Notes: generated from the letters alone by a model not told the origin. Shown: positions 17,031 to 26,505, numbered from the stretch's first letter. The stretch: 64,000 bases of DNA from Sulfitobacter sp. SK011 (GCF_003352065.1 NZ_CP025803.1:4084001-4148000), one strand, 5' to 3'. Numbers and translations: made by a program.

Positions 17031-17717
17031 ATGACCGCATTTGATTCACGCCCCATACGTAAGACGTCCTTGCATCTAGAAGCTGCTCATGCACTTCGGG
17101 AAGCGATAATTGGAGGCGATCTTGCACCAGGTGATCGCTTGGACGAAGCCGAATACTGTGATGCGTTTCGGATATCCCGTACGCCGCTTCGCGAAGCCTT
17201 TAAGCTGCTAGAGGCTGAAAACTTGCTGTGGGTACGGCCCGGCCGAGGTGTGTATGTGACCGTGATGACAGCGCACGAGGTTACTGATTTGTTCGAAGTT
17301 GTTTCAGACTTGGAGCGGTTGGCAGTGACGTTAGCAGTTGAGCGCATGAGCATCACCGACCGCGCACGACTACGACGAATGCATGACCGAATGTTACATC
17401 TCTATCGGCGAGATGAACTACGAGAGTGTTTTCAGGCAGATTTTGAGATCCACAGTTTTTTGGTCGAAAAATCTGCTAGTTCAGTGCTTAGAGAGACTCA
17501 TTTCACATTGATGGCCCGGGCGCGACGCGGACGCTACGTAGCATTGTTTTCGCGTGCGCGCTGGGATGAAGCGATGATTGAACACGAGAGTTTCATGGAA
17601 GCTATCGAGCGGCGCGATGCCGTTTCCGCCGGTGCATTGGTGCATCGTCATGTAACCCGTACCGGCGCGGTTCTGCGTCAGACCCTGATTGAAGAGCAGT
17701 CCCGCACCGCGATTTAA
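17031..17717 (+). CDS. GntR-family regulator, FCD/FadR subfamily
   Basis: This is a 228-residue transcriptional regulator. The N-terminal winged helix reads ALREAIIGGDLAPGDRLDEAEY, then RISRTPLREAFKLLEAENL, the classic GntR recognition motif. An all-helical FCD ligand domain follows, with metal-ligand-type His residues in DFEIHSFLVEK and HRHVTRT. FCD regulators sense small carboxylates and control nearby catabolic genes. GGAGAG precedes the ATG. It leads a plus-strand run with a TRAP transporter and a hydantoinase, which it probably controls. The second GntR of the window at 28300 is a clear homologue (RGRYXALxxxxRWxEAMxEH shared pattern). Confidence 0.92.
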   Translation: MTAFDSRPIRKTSLHLEAAHALREAIIGGDLAPGDRLDEAEYCDAFRISRTPLREAFKLLEAENLLWVRPGRGVYVTVMTAHEVTDLFEVVSDLERLAVTLAVERMSITDRARLRRMHDRMLHLYRRDELRECFQADFEIHSFLVEKSASSVLRETHFTLMARARRGRYVALFSRARWDEAMIEHESFMEAIERRDAVSAGALVHRHVTRTGAVLRQTLIEEQSRTAI

Positions 17718-17744
17718 TCCTAAACACGAACGAAAAGACCACCA

Positions 17745-17768
17745 CCGCCGAGAGAAGGCTCTCGGCGG
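17745..17768 (+). other. Hairpin between GntR and TRAP receptor genes
   Basis: A perfect 10-bp stem (CCGCCGAGAG at 17745-17754, CTCTCGGCGG at 17759-17768) has a four-base loop AAGG. No run of T follows, so partial termination or mRNA processing is more likely than a strong stop. It would separate regulator from transporter mRNA levels. Confidence 0.6.
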
Positions 17769-17804
17769 AACAGCTAAATTTTGTCTGCAACCAAGGAGAA
17801 TTCT

Positions 17805-18860
17805 ATGCTTAGCACTAACCTGAGAAATACCTGTTTTGGGGCGCTGATTGGCGTCGCCATGACGGCCATACCGGCAGTGGCTGAAACCACCAATCTTAAG
17901 GCTCTCGGTCAGCCCGGCGCAACCGGATTGATCCAGAAAAATCTAGAGGGTCCGTTTTTTGCTGAATTTGCCGAGCGCACTGGCCTTGATATCGCCGTGA
18001 GTTTCCAGACTTTGGACCAAACCGGCATCAAAGGTGCCGAAGAGCTTCGCATCCTGAAAAGTGGGCTGTTTGACATTATTTCGCTGCGCAATCAGCAGGT
18101 CAGCCGCGACGAACCAATCCTTCTAGGACTCGATCTCGTAGGGCAAAACCCAACCTTTGAAGAAGGCCGGAAAACCATTAAAGCGTTTTCACCCGCTGTC
18201 GATGCGCGGTTGCAGGCACAATTCAATACTAAACTCTTAGGTCTTTGGCCGTTTGGGCCGCAGGTTCTGTTCTGCAACCACCCGATTGAAAGCCTGAAAG
18301 ATGTCAGCGGCCTGAAAGTGCGTACCTACGATCAGAATCTGGCCAACTTTATCGAGACGCTTGGTGGCACCCCAGTGCCGATCGGCTTTGCAGATGTACA
18401 CCAGTCGCTGGCGCGCGGCGTTGTTGATTGCGCGATTACTGGGCCCAGTTCAGCGAACTCTGCCGCGTGGCCTGAAGTAACTACTCACGTACTACCGGTG
18501 GCCTTTCAGGTCGCGATTCAAGGCTATGGTATGAACCTCGATGCCTGGAATAAGTTTTCCGCAGAGGATCAGGGGAAAATCCAAGCCGCCTTTGACGCCC
18601 ATATCGACGACATCTGGGAATACTCTGAAGAGTTGTTCGACGATTCAATGCGCTGCAATGTAGGTGAGACCCCTTGCGAGCTGAACAAGCCCTATAATCT
18701 CGTCAATGTGCCAGTGTCGGACGAGGATATCGCTACGGTTCAAGGCGCAGTGAAAGACCTGTCTTTCCCGGCCTGGAAGGCAATCTGTGACGAAAAAAAC
18801 CCAACATGTTCTTCATCCTGGCTTGAAACAGTTGGACCACGCTTCGGTATGAAACCCTAA
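17805..18860 (+). CDS. TRAP transporter substrate-binding protein, DctP type
   Basis: This is a 351-residue periplasmic receptor. ATG 17805 is chosen because AAGGAG lies before it and it begins a clean Sec signal ending at VAE around residue 30. The DctP core includes SGLKVRTYDQNLANFIETLGGTPVPIGFADVHQSL, with the Arg of KVRTY at the usual carboxylate-contact position. The C-terminal part contains several cysteines (RCNVGETPCEL and CDEKNPTCSSS), uncommon in DctP proteins and possibly forming periplasmic disulfides. It heads a dctP-dctQ-dctM-hydantoinase run. Confidence 0.92.
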   Translation: MLSTNLRNTCFGALIGVAMTAIPAVAETTNLKALGQPGATGLIQKNLEGPFFAEFAERTGLDIAVSFQTLDQTGIKGAEELRILKSGLFDIISLRNQQVSRDEPILLGLDLVGQNPTFEEGRKTIKAFSPAVDARLQAQFNTKLLGLWPFGPQVLFCNHPIESLKDVSGLKVRTYDQNLANFIETLGGTPVPIGFADVHQSLARGVVDCAITGPSSANSAAWPEVTTHVLPVAFQVAIQGYGMNLDAWNKFSAEDQGKIQAAFDAHIDDIWEYSEELFDDSMRCNVGETPCELNKPYNLVNVPVSDEDIATVQGAVKDLSFPAWKAICDEKNPTCSSSWLETVGPRFGMKP

Positions 18861-18870
18861 AAATCACTCT

Positions 18871-18900
18871 GACGTGCGGCGGGATTACCCGCCGCACGTC
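18871..18900 (+). other. Strong hairpin after dctP
   Basis: A perfect 13-bp GC-rich stem (18871-18883 with 18888-18900) has the loop ATTA. No T-run follows. It lies between the receptor and small-permease genes, which fits the common pattern of protecting receptor mRNA so that receptor exceeds permease. A functionally similar hairpin sits at the same place in the second TRAP operon (27031-27063). Confidence 0.75.
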
Positions 18901-18921
18901 TCACCCTCGGGGAGGAATAAA

Positions 18922-19479
18922 ATGAACACGTTCTCACATATTGTCAGTTGGCTTTTTGGCATCCTGCTGGTCGCGCTGTCTGGCTTTGTCGCTCTGGAAA
19001 CTGTCAGCCGAAAGATCTTCAATTATTCTTTCCAGGGGGCCGACGAATTGGGCGGCTACGTACTTGCGGTTGGCGGCGCGCTTAGTTTCTCAGTGGCATT
19101 GATCGAGCGCGGACATATTCGCATCGATCTATTGCATGGTAGATTCAGTCCTCGCCTGCAGGCGTTTCTGAACTGGGTTGCCTATGTCTCGCTAGCCATT
19201 TTTGGCCTATTCTTAGCCCGCTATTGCTGGCTTGTGGTTCGTGACACAGTTGAATACGGGAGCGTCGCACCGACCGCATGGGCAACACCGATGATTTGGC
19301 CGCAAAGTGTTTGGTACGGAGCAATGCTGATTTTCACTGGCATAAGTGTTTGGACTGCCATCGCGGCAACACGTCTGCTGTTTTCCGGAGAAATAGATAG
19401 GCTGAACGACGAATATCATACAAAAAGCGTGATGGAAGAACTCAAAGAAGAGCTCGACGATCTCAAGGCGAGGAATTGA
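18922..19479 (+). CDS. TRAP transporter small permease, DctQ type
   Basis: This 185-residue four-helix membrane subunit starts at ATG 18922, taken because GGGGAGGA lies just before it; the frame is open further upstream through the hairpin. Motifs of the family are YSFQGADELGGYVLAVGGAL and RGHIRIDLL. A charged tail (EELKEELDDLKARN) forms a short cytoplasmic helix, possibly a coiled coil. The large permease starts 3 bases after its stop. Confidence 0.9.
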   Translation: MNTFSHIVSWLFGILLVALSGFVALETVSRKIFNYSFQGADELGGYVLAVGGALSFSVALIERGHIRIDLLHGRFSPRLQAFLNWVAYVSLAIFGLFLARYCWLVVRDTVEYGSVAPTAWATPMIWPQSVWYGAMLIFTGISVWTAIAATRLLFSGEIDRLNDEYHTKSVMEELKEELDDLKARN

Positions 19480-19482
19480 GCC

Positions 19483-20781
19483 ATGACTGTTACCGTAATT
19501 TTTCTCTCCTTTCTTGTCATGCTCGCAATCATGATGCTGGGCCTTCCTATCGCCGTCATCATGGCAATTATGGGAGCTTTTGGGGGCGTGCTAACGTTTG
19601 GCTGGCCCCTGCTGGACAGCACCGGCCCAGTTATGTGGTCAGTGATGAACGAGAACCTGTTGACTGCGATTCCCCTCTTCATTCTTTTGGGCGAGGTCAT
19701 GTTGCGATCTGGCATGGCGGATCGAATGTACGGTGCGTTGGCAATCTGGCTGGACAGGCTGCCGGGTGGATTGCTTCATACTAACATCGGTTGCTGTGCA
19801 CTGTTTGCGGCGACGTCCGGTTCTTCAGTTGCAACCGCGGCAACCATCGGAACGGTTGCCACACCTGCGTTGAACGAACGTGGCTATGACCAGGCCAAGT
19901 CATTGGGTTCAATTGCTGCAGGTGGTACCCTCGGTATTCTAATTCCACCGAGTGTTAACATGCTGATCTACGGCTCAATGTCAGAAACATCGATCGGCCA
20001 GCTTTTCATTGCAGGCATCATTCCCGGCCTGCTGCTAACAGCATGCTTCATGATCTATATCGCGATCAGCAACTTGTCCGATCACCAGCCTGCGACCAAT
20101 ATCATTCCCATTGGTGTCAAACTGCGTGCCCTCACCGCCTTGATCCCACCAGCGATTATCTTTGGTATCGTCATGGGCTCAATCTACGCCGGGATCGCCA
20201 CTCCCACGGAATCAGCAGCCCTTGGTGTGGTTGCAGCATTGATCATGGCGGGGCTGGACGGACATCTAAGCCTCGATTTCTTCAACCGTTGCTTCATGAA
20301 CACGGCAAAAACTACAGGCATGGTACTCATGATCATTTTGGCGGCGTTCATTCTTAATGTGACACTGTCGCTGACTGGTGTCGCACAAACAATGACTGAA
20401 TATGTGACGTCACTTGGCATTTCAACGACCGTGCTGCTGATCATCCTGATCGTGTTTTATATCATCCTGGGCATGTTCATGGACGTCCTTTCGATGATGG
20501 TTCTGACCATCCCTATTGCGGTGCCGGTTGTCGTCGCTGCCGGGGTTGATCCATTGTGGTTTGGTATTTTCATCATTTTGATGTGCGAACTTGGCATGAT
20601 CACTCCCCCTGTGGGCATGAATCTATACGTGGTACACGGCGTTCGCGGTGATAATGGGCCCTTCATGGATGTTGTTCGTGGTGCCTTCCCATATGTGATC
20701 ATAATGATCGCGTTCACCGGTCTGCTGATCGCCTTCCCCGCAATCGTGACCTGGCTGCCACAAACGATGTATGGGCCGTAA
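19483..20781 (+). CDS. TRAP transporter large permease, DctM type
   Basis: This is a 432-residue multi-spanning permease of the TRAP importer. It has LFILLGEVMLRSG near residue 66, the conserved ATSGSSVATAATIGTVA turn, GGTLGILIPPSVNMLIYG, TPTESAALGVVAAL and ITPPVGMNLYVVHG, all DctM signatures. The hydantoinase gene follows after 66 bases, so transporter and ring-opening enzyme are likely co-transcribed. The cargo may be a hydantoin- or dihydropyrimidine-derived acid (inference). Confidence 0.93.
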   Translation: MTVTVIFLSFLVMLAIMMLGLPIAVIMAIMGAFGGVLTFGWPLLDSTGPVMWSVMNENLLTAIPLFILLGEVMLRSGMADRMYGALAIWLDRLPGGLLHTNIGCCALFAATSGSSVATAATIGTVATPALNERGYDQAKSLGSIAAGGTLGILIPPSVNMLIYGSMSETSIGQLFIAGIIPGLLLTACFMIYIAISNLSDHQPATNIIPIGVKLRALTALIPPAIIFGIVMGSIYAGIATPTESAALGVVAALIMAGLDGHLSLDFFNRCFMNTAKTTGMVLMIILAAFILNVTLSLTGVAQTMTEYVTSLGISTTVLLIILIVFYIILGMFMDVLSMMVLTIPIAVPVVVAAGVDPLWFGIFIILMCELGMITPPVGMNLYVVHGVRGDNGPFMDVVRGAFPYVIIMIAFTGLLIAFPAIVTWLPQTMYGP

Positions 20782-20847
20782 CCCCCTGCCCCACAGAAAA
20801 TTGGATGGCGTGTCACTGCGCCGTCCTTCATCAACTCGGAGCCTACC

Positions 20848-22254
20848 ATGACTGACTTTGACCTAGTGATCCGCAATGGGCGCATCGCTACCGCCAGCGA
20901 CGACTTCACCGCCGATATAGGTATCTCTGGTGGTCGCATCGTAACACTTGGCCAGCACCTTAGAGCTGGCGCCGACGAAATAGACGCCACAGGCAAGCTG
21001 ATTTTACCCGGCGGTATCGATGCTCATTGTCATTTTGATCAGCCCATGTCGGACGGCTCCGAGATGGCCGATGACTTTGCCTCAGGCACCCGTTCAGCTG
21101 CCTTTGGCGGCACAACCACGGTTATTCCATTTGCCTGTCAACAAAAGGGCCAGTCCCTGCGCGCGGCGGTCGACGATTATCATGCCCGCGCCGCTGGCAA
21201 GCCTGTGATCGACTATGCTTTCCACCTGATCGTGACTGACCCCACGGAACAGGTGCTTGGTCAAGAGCTGCCTGCGTTGATCCGCGACGGTTATACCTCT
21301 TTCAAGATCTACACTACTTATGACGATCTCAAACTCCATGATCGCCAAATCCTTGACGTCCTAGCGCTTGCGCGCCGCGAAGGGGCCATGACGATGGTGC
21401 ACGCTGAAAACTCTGATGCCATTGCCTGGCTGACCGAAAAACTGGAACTCGCTGGAAAAACCGCGCCTAAATATCATGCCGATGCGCGTCCGGCCATTGC
21501 CGAGCGTGAGGCCACGCACCGGGCGATTTCGCTGGCCGAGATTGTCGACGTGCCGCTGCTGGTGGTGCATGTCTCGGGGCAGGAAGCAATGGAGCAGATC
21601 GCGGCTGCACAGACTAAAGGTTTATCAATCTATGCTGAAACCTGTCCGCAATACCTGTTTCTAACCGCCGCCAACCTCGACTTGGACGGCTTTGAGGGAG
21701 CCAAGCATATCTGTTCCCCACCGCCGCGTGATGCGGCCAATCAGGAACATGTCTGGCGTGGTCTGAAAAACGGAACGTTTCAGATATTCTCATCTGATCA
21801 CGCACCATTCCGGTACGATGGTCCCAAGGGGAAGAAAGCGCACGGCACGGATGCCTCGTTCGTACATGTGCCAAATGGCATACCCGGCGTTGAAACTCGC
21901 ATGCCTTTGCTGTTCTCGGAAGGGGTTGGTAAGGGACGTATTTCGCTTAACCGCTTTGTCGAACTTACTGCAACCAATGCGGCCAAGCTATACGGGCTTT
22001 ACCCGCGCAAGGGTACCATCGCTATAGGTTCAGATGCAGACATTGTTATTTGGGACCCATCGCGAGAGGTGACGATCACTAACGATATTTTGCACCACAA
22101 TGTCGACTACACGCCCTACGAAGGCCGCAAGATCACCGGCTGGCCAGAGACCGTCATTTCAAGAGGTGATATCGTGGTGCGGGACGCACAATTGCAGTCG
22201 CAGCCTGGTCGCGGAGTGTTTTTGGAATGTGGCATGCCAGGAATTCCGCGCTAA
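20848..22254 (+). CDS. Hydantoinase / dihydropyrimidinase
   Basis: This 468-residue cyclic-imide hydrolase opens hydantoin or dihydropyrimidine rings to N-carbamoyl amino acids. Metal ligands are HCHFD in GGIDAHCHFDQP, the carbamylated Lys in SFKIYTTYDDL near residue 150, His in MVHAENSD, His in LVVHVSGQEA, and Asp in FSSDHAPFRYD. The pattern matches D-hydantoinase/phenylhydantoinase rather than allantoinase. GGAG precedes the ATG. It is downstream of a TRAP importer and faces, two bases away, a convergent hydratase-amidase-racemase run that would handle related molecules. Confidence 0.92.
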   Translation: MTDFDLVIRNGRIATASDDFTADIGISGGRIVTLGQHLRAGADEIDATGKLILPGGIDAHCHFDQPMSDGSEMADDFASGTRSAAFGGTTTVIPFACQQKGQSLRAAVDDYHARAAGKPVIDYAFHLIVTDPTEQVLGQELPALIRDGYTSFKIYTTYDDLKLHDRQILDVLALARREGAMTMVHAENSDAIAWLTEKLELAGKTAPKYHADARPAIAEREATHRAISLAEIVDVPLLVVHVSGQEAMEQIAAAQTKGLSIYAETCPQYLFLTAANLDLDGFEGAKHICSPPPRDAANQEHVWRGLKNGTFQIFSSDHAPFRYDGPKGKKAHGTDASFVHVPNGIPGVETRMPLLFSEGVGKGRISLNRFVELTATNAAKLYGLYPRKGTIAIGSDADIVIWDPSREVTITNDILHHNVDYTPYEGRKITGWPETVISRGDIVVRDAQLQSQPGRGVFLECGMPGIPR

Positions 22255-22256
22255 AT

Positions 22257-23006
22257 CTATTCCAAGTCGACAGCGACAGATCCGATACCTTCGATGCTTC
22301 CCCGTACTCTGGTGCCGGGGGGCAGCCAAGGCAACCCGTTCAGTGAACCAGTGATGACTATGTGGCCTGCATTTAGCCCACCACAATGATCACCCACCAT
22401 CCGAGCAAGCGCGACAAGGCAATCAAAGGCGGGGCCGAACGGCAAGTTAGTTCTGCCATCTAGCACCACCTCATCGTCAAACGTCAAATATGCATCAACG
22501 GTTCCAAACGGTGATCCGTCCCAAACCTTGGCAGGATCGCCCACGATCAGCCCGCCGTTCGTTTGGTGATCAGCGAGTTTCAGAACTGCCGGCACGGTGT
22601 CCAGATCAGCGAGGCGAGTTTGCACTGTTTCGATTACAGCCACAGGGCTGACGCACGCGCGCAGAAGCTCCTTAAAATCTGGTGCATCAATCGATGGTAG
22701 TGCAGCATTCAGACGAAAGCCAACCTCAAGTTCAATACCGACAGGCGAACCCGATGCAGGAAATTTTGCACCGGATACTAGAATATCGGCGCGCTGAATT
22801 GGTGCCATGATCGCAGGTTGTCCGGAGCGTTGCGCGAACTTGAAGCCACCAACAGGACCAAGTTCTGCGGCCACCAGCGACTGGACCTCATAAGCTTGGG
22901 ATGGCGTCAACGCTTTGTCTGCCGCCCATTCGCGTGACAGACTTTTTGCGCCCTGCCTTACAGACAAAAACGCGCGGGCAACTTCCGTTGAGATTGGATT
23001 AGTCAT
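22257..23006 (-). CDS. 2-keto-4-pentenoate hydratase / FAH-superfamily protein
   Basis: This 249-residue protein is of the MhpD-like hydratase/decarboxylase family within the fumarylacetoacetate-hydrolase superfamily. The metal-binding acidic cluster is in GIELEVGFRL near residue 92, and the C-terminal HIVITGSLNGLPWLPPG is typical. Relatives add water to, or decarboxylate, unsaturated 2-oxo acids. Its start overlaps the amidase stop by 8 bases, so it is coupled to that gene. Why a ring-cleavage-type hydratase is in a cyclic-amide cluster is not clear; it may process the carbon skeleton left after amide hydrolysis. Confidence 0.85.
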   Translation of the reverse strand: MTNPISTEVARAFLSVRQGAKSLSREWAADKALTPSQAYEVQSLVAAELGPVGGFKFAQRSGQPAIMAPIQRADILVSGAKFPASGSPVGIELEVGFRLNAALPSIDAPDFKELLRACVSPVAVIETVQTRLADLDTVPAVLKLADHQTNGGLIVGDPAKVWDGSPFGTVDAYLTFDDEVVLDGRTNLPFGPAFDCLVALARMVGDHCGGLNAGHIVITGSLNGLPWLPPGTRVRGSIEGIGSVAVDLE

Positions 23007-24408
23007 TGGTCAGCCACTCCGGCCAAACCCATCCGCCGTTCAGGGCTTCATAATCAGCACCCAACCCAAGCAGCAGATCCTCGGCAAACATATCACCAAT
23101 CAGCTGAAACCCGACCGGCATCCCGTCGTCATGGCGTTGAGCCGGTAGATTTATGGCAGGCAAACCAGCGGCATTGACCCAACCTGTATAGATGGCGTGG
23201 CCGCGCGGGCCAACCTCCTGGCCGTCGATCGTTAGCGGATAGGGTTGATCGGCAGCCCAAGGCTGCGCAGCCGCAGACGGAATCATAATGGCATCCCAAT
23301 CGGCAAAAAAGATCGAAGCGGCGGCGCGAAGCTCGCGCACTTGATCAAGCGCGCCATAAAACTCAGAAGCCGGCACGGCGGCTCCCTGATCCGCCATATC
23401 AAGGTACTTCTGCGAGGCCTTTGTCGCCATTTCTGGAATCGCATCCCGCATACTTGCCAGCCCGACCTGCCCGAATTTGGACCAGAACGCATTTAGCGCA
23501 TCCAGCTCAAAAGGAATGTGGCCCTCGGTCACCGTGTGCCCCATTTTTCGCAGGACATCGACAGCATCGGCACAGCGCGACAGGATGCCCGGATCGCAGG
23601 GGTTCTCACCCAACAATGGTACGTAAAGTACGCGCAGATTTTCTCGCGGCATTGGCGGTTCAGCGCGGCGGCGCGACATCGGGTCAGCGCGGTCCGGACC
23701 TGCCATGACATCATGCAGAAGTCGAAGATCAGCTGCGCTGCGGGCCATACCACCAGCGACTTCGAAATCCAGCAGCACTTGTGGCAACCCGCCCGAACGC
23801 GGCACGGCACCAATCGTAGGCTTCAGGCCACAGAGCCCTGTATATCCAGCCGGACGTCGTATCGATCCGCCACCATCAGTTCCGATGGCCGCCGCCGCCA
23901 TCCCTGCGGCCACTGCTGAAACAGATCCACCAGATGATCCGCCGGGAGTGAGTTTGGAGTTCCACGCATTTCCAGTGGTGCCGAACAGCCGGTTGTTGGT
24001 ATACCCTTCAACGGCGAATTCTGGCGTATTAGTCTTTCCTAAAATTATCGCTCCAGCGGCGCGCAACCGTGCAATTGGCAGCTCATCAGTCTCGCAGTTG
24101 CCTCGGTCGGCAAAAACCGCGCTCCCCCAGCTTGCGGGCATTCCGCTCACCACAAGGTTGTCTTTGACCGCAATCGGTACGCCTTCTAAAGCCGAGCGAG
24201 GCACACTTTTTTGGAAACGCGCAGCACTCTCAGCGGCTTCCTTCTCGAGGTTAGGATTAAGTGCCACATAGCAGTTGAGTTCTGGGTCAATTCTTGTAAT
24301 CCGTGCGCGATACTCGGCGGCGACCGAGACAGGATCCGCACTGCCTGCGCGAAAGGCGGCTGCAAGATCAGTAATGCCCAATTTCCACATTGTGCTCATT
24401 TCAACCAC
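22999..24408 (-). CDS. Amidase, signature family
   Basis: This is an amidase of about 469 residues with the Ser-cisSer-Lys triad. Lys is in VPIAVKDNLVVSG near residue 75, the Gly/Ser-rich stretch reads TPGGSSGGSVSAVAAGMA, and the nucleophile Ser lies in GTDGGGSIRRPAG. It hydrolyses an amide or ureido bond in the cytoplasm. Start choice: GTG 24408 lies about seven bases after GGAGGA, one base past the racemase stop; ATG 24399 is the alternative. The GGAGGA itself sits in the end of the racemase gene, so the two are coupled. It overlaps the hydratase by 8 bases. Confidence 0.9.
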   Translation of the reverse strand: MVEMSTMWKLGITDLAAAFRAGSADPVSVAAEYRARITRIDPELNCYVALNPNLEKEAAESAARFQKSVPRSALEGVPIAVKDNLVVSGMPASWGSAVFADRGNCETDELPIARLRAAGAIILGKTNTPEFAVEGYTNNRLFGTTGNAWNSKLTPGGSSGGSVSAVAAGMAAAAIGTDGGGSIRRPAGYTGLCGLKPTIGAVPRSGGLPQVLLDFEVAGGMARSAADLRLLHDVMAGPDRADPMSRRRAEPPMPRENLRVLYVPLLGENPCDPGILSRCADAVDVLRKMGHTVTEGHIPFELDALNAFWSKFGQVGLASMRDAIPEMATKASQKYLDMADQGAAVPASEFYGALDQVRELRAAASIFFADWDAIMIPSAAAQPWAADQPYPLTIDGQEVGPRGHAIYTGWVNAAGLPAINLPAQRHDDGMPVGFQLIGDMFAEDLLLGLGADYEALNGGWVWPEWLTND

Positions 24409-24409
24409 A

Positions 24410-25153
24410 TCATTCTCCTCCAATTCGTGCCGCCAACGCTGTTGCCAGACCGAAGGACGGTTTCCCCGCTGGCCGTTTGAAGCTGCCCGCCTCGGCCCCT
24501 CGTGGGCGCAGTGCAGCCAATGCCTCGGCCTGCTTCATTGCGGCTTCGGCGCAATCAATTATGGGTACAGGAATCTGGTCGCGCACTCGAGTTGCCAATC
24601 CCGCAAGAGGTGCCCCGGCCAGCACAACTGTATCAGTATCGCCGGCATCAATGGCCTGTCTGGCCAGATCAACCAAAAGATCGGCTTTTTCGTCCTGCAC
24701 CGCATTGATCGAAGAAAAGGCTCCGTTCAGCATATAGACTCCGGCACAGCGTCCCTGCAATCCATGCCACGCAACGCATTCATGGTACCATGGCCCCAAA
24801 GCTTGCGCAAAAGTGACGATGGAGAACTTACCCCCTAGCATGCATGCTGTTAACATCCCCGCCTCAGCCAGACCGACGACGGGAATGTCGAACAATTCCC
24901 GTGCCGCTCCTAGCCCGGGATCACCGAAAGCAGCGACAATTGCGGCATCAAAGTCCTGATGACGCTCTGCCAAAATTTCCAATACCTGAACGCCTCCAAT
25001 CTGCGCTTCTGCCCGCGTAGAAATGTAGGGGACACCAGTTGGCGCAGTCACCGCGACAAGTTCCGTGCCTTCCGACATGACGCCACGTGCGGCGGCTTCA
25101 AGCCTGTCGGTCAGTTCTTGTGTCGTATTTGGATTGATTAACAATATGCGCAT
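24410..25153 (-). CDS. Asp/Glu/hydantoin racemase homologue lacking both catalytic cysteines
   Basis: This 247-residue protein has the INPNTTQELTD start and overall pattern of hydantoin racemases. At the two catalytic positions it reads VAAFGDPGLGAAR, where the two-Cys racemases have CFGDPG, and VVLAGAPLAGLA, where they have LGCAGM. Both cysteines are thus replaced by small residues. The cysteine in PIIDCAEAAM is at a different place. It may catalyse a different reaction, for example a decarboxylation or lyase step, or act as a binding protein. It heads the racemase-amidase-hydratase run and follows the TRAP genes by 18 bases. The other racemase (8877-9602) keeps both cysteines. Confidence 0.8.
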   Translation of the reverse strand: MRILLINPNTTQELTDRLEAAARGVMSEGTELVAVTAPTGVPYISTRAEAQIGGVQVLEILAERHQDFDAAIVAAFGDPGLGAARELFDIPVVGLAEAGMLTACMLGGKFSIVTFAQALGPWYHECVAWHGLQGRCAGVYMLNGAFSSINAVQDEKADLLVDLARQAIDAGDTDTVVLAGAPLAGLATRVRDQIPVPIIDCAEAAMKQAEALAALRPRGAEAGSFKRPAGKPSFGLATALAARIGGE

Positions 25154-25171
25154 TGAAACTCTCGTTCTGAA

Positions 25172-26467
25172 TTACATGAGTGAAGGCAGGAACATCGCAA
25201 TCGGTTTGACGTAGGTAACGATCAGAACGATTAGGAATTCCAAAATGACAAATGGGATGGCGTAGCGCGCAGCTTTTGCAAACGGCACTCCTCCCAGCTG
25301 AGCCGCCAAATATAACCCGACGCCGACAGGCGGCGTCAGATGCGCCATTGACAGATTCACGGTAAGGACCGCGCCGAAATGTACTAGATCGAACCCGATC
25401 ATCTCTAGCGTAGGCTTAAAGAGCGGCACCAGCAGGTACATCGCTGCTATGGGCTCGAGAAATGCCCCTACTACTAATAGGATGATATTGAAGCAGAGCA
25501 GAATCAGCACCGGGTTACCGCCCGACAACCACATGACCGTCTCGTTTAGCCGTCCAGCCAAGCCTTGGGTCTGCATAATCCAACCGTAGACAGCCGACGT
25601 CGCAATGATCAGGGCAATCACCCCAATGGTCCGCCCGCTGTCGAACAGGACATCGGGCAAATCCGAAATCTTGATCGAGTGATAGACCAATCGGTCAATG
25701 ATAAACAGATAGACCACAGCCACAGCTGCTGCTTCGGTCGCCGTGAAAATGCCAGTGTAAATGCCGCCCAGAATGATCACTGGTGCCATCAAGCCCCAGA
25801 AAGCGTCTTTCACGGCATCAAAAAAATTTGCCACTGTTCGCGCTTCGTTTGCGACGCCTGCATAGCCGCGAAGCCACGAAATAAACAAGACATAAGCACC
25901 AAGTATCGTCAGCATCACCATCCCCGGGCCAACGCCAGCCGCGAAGAGCTTTGGGATCGAAGTTTCCGTAACGACACCATAGATGATGAAGCCGATGCTT
26001 GGCGGAATGACTACGCCAAAGGTGCAACCTGCCGCAACGCAGGCCACGGCAAAGCCGCGAGGATAGCCGCGTTCGGCCATGGGTTTAACAAGAAAGCTCA
26101 ACGCGGCGACAGTTGCGATATTGGAACCGGACATCGACGCGAGCACCGCTCCGGTAACCAACACAGTAAGAGCCAAGCCCCCCGGTAATGGCCCTACGAT
26201 CAATTCTGCCACACGTACCAACTTGGTCGCGATACCAGTGCGCGTGATCATGTTGCCAGCCACAATGAAAAGTGGTGTTGCCAATAGAGGAAAACTGTCG
26301 AGAGAGCCCGAGAAAATGTAGGGCATCACACTCAACGGGCCTGCTTCGAACACTACGAAAGCTGCGAGTGCAGCCCATCCGATGGCGGCAAAGACTGGAA
26401 AGTTCAGTGCTAGAAGTCCGAAGAAAAGGAATAGGCCGATGACGGCCGGGTTGGTCAGAAAATCCAT
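25172..26467 (-). CDS. TRAP transporter large permease, DctM type
   Basis: This is the 431-residue large permease of the third TRAP system of the window. DctM features: PLFIVAGNMITRTG, LASMSGSNIATVAALSF, CTFGVVIPPSIGFIIYG, FTATEAAAVAVVYL and LTPPVGVGLYLAA. About twelve membrane segments. It is the last of dctP-dctQ-dctM on the minus strand and is followed after 18 bases by the Cys-less racemase homologue, so transporter and enzymes probably form one operon read from 28076 down to 22257. Confidence 0.93.
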   Translation of the reverse strand: MDFLTNPAVIGLFLFFGLLALNFPVFAAIGWAALAAFVVFEAGPLSVMPYIFSGSLDSFPLLATPLFIVAGNMITRTGIATKLVRVAELIVGPLPGGLALTVLVTGAVLASMSGSNIATVAALSFLVKPMAERGYPRGFAVACVAAGCTFGVVIPPSIGFIIYGVVTETSIPKLFAAGVGPGMVMLTILGAYVLFISWLRGYAGVANEARTVANFFDAVKDAFWGLMAPVIILGGIYTGIFTATEAAAVAVVYLFIIDRLVYHSIKISDLPDVLFDSGRTIGVIALIIATSAVYGWIMQTQGLAGRLNETVMWLSGGNPVLILLCFNIILLVVGAFLEPIAAMYLLVPLFKPTLEMIGFDLVHFGAVLTVNLSMAHLTPPVGVGLYLAAQLGGVPFAKAARYAIPFVILEFLIVLIVTYVKPIAMFLPSLM

Positions 26468-26505
26468 GAGATTGATCCTATTTTCAGCGGGAGTCAGCTA
26501 TTGCG

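Noticed and set aside
20848..22254. Allantoinase as the function of the hydantoinase
   Set aside because: The lysine and flanking motif (SFKIYTTY) and the HCHFD site fit D-hydantoinase/dihydropyrimidinase better; allantoinase cannot be fully excluded.
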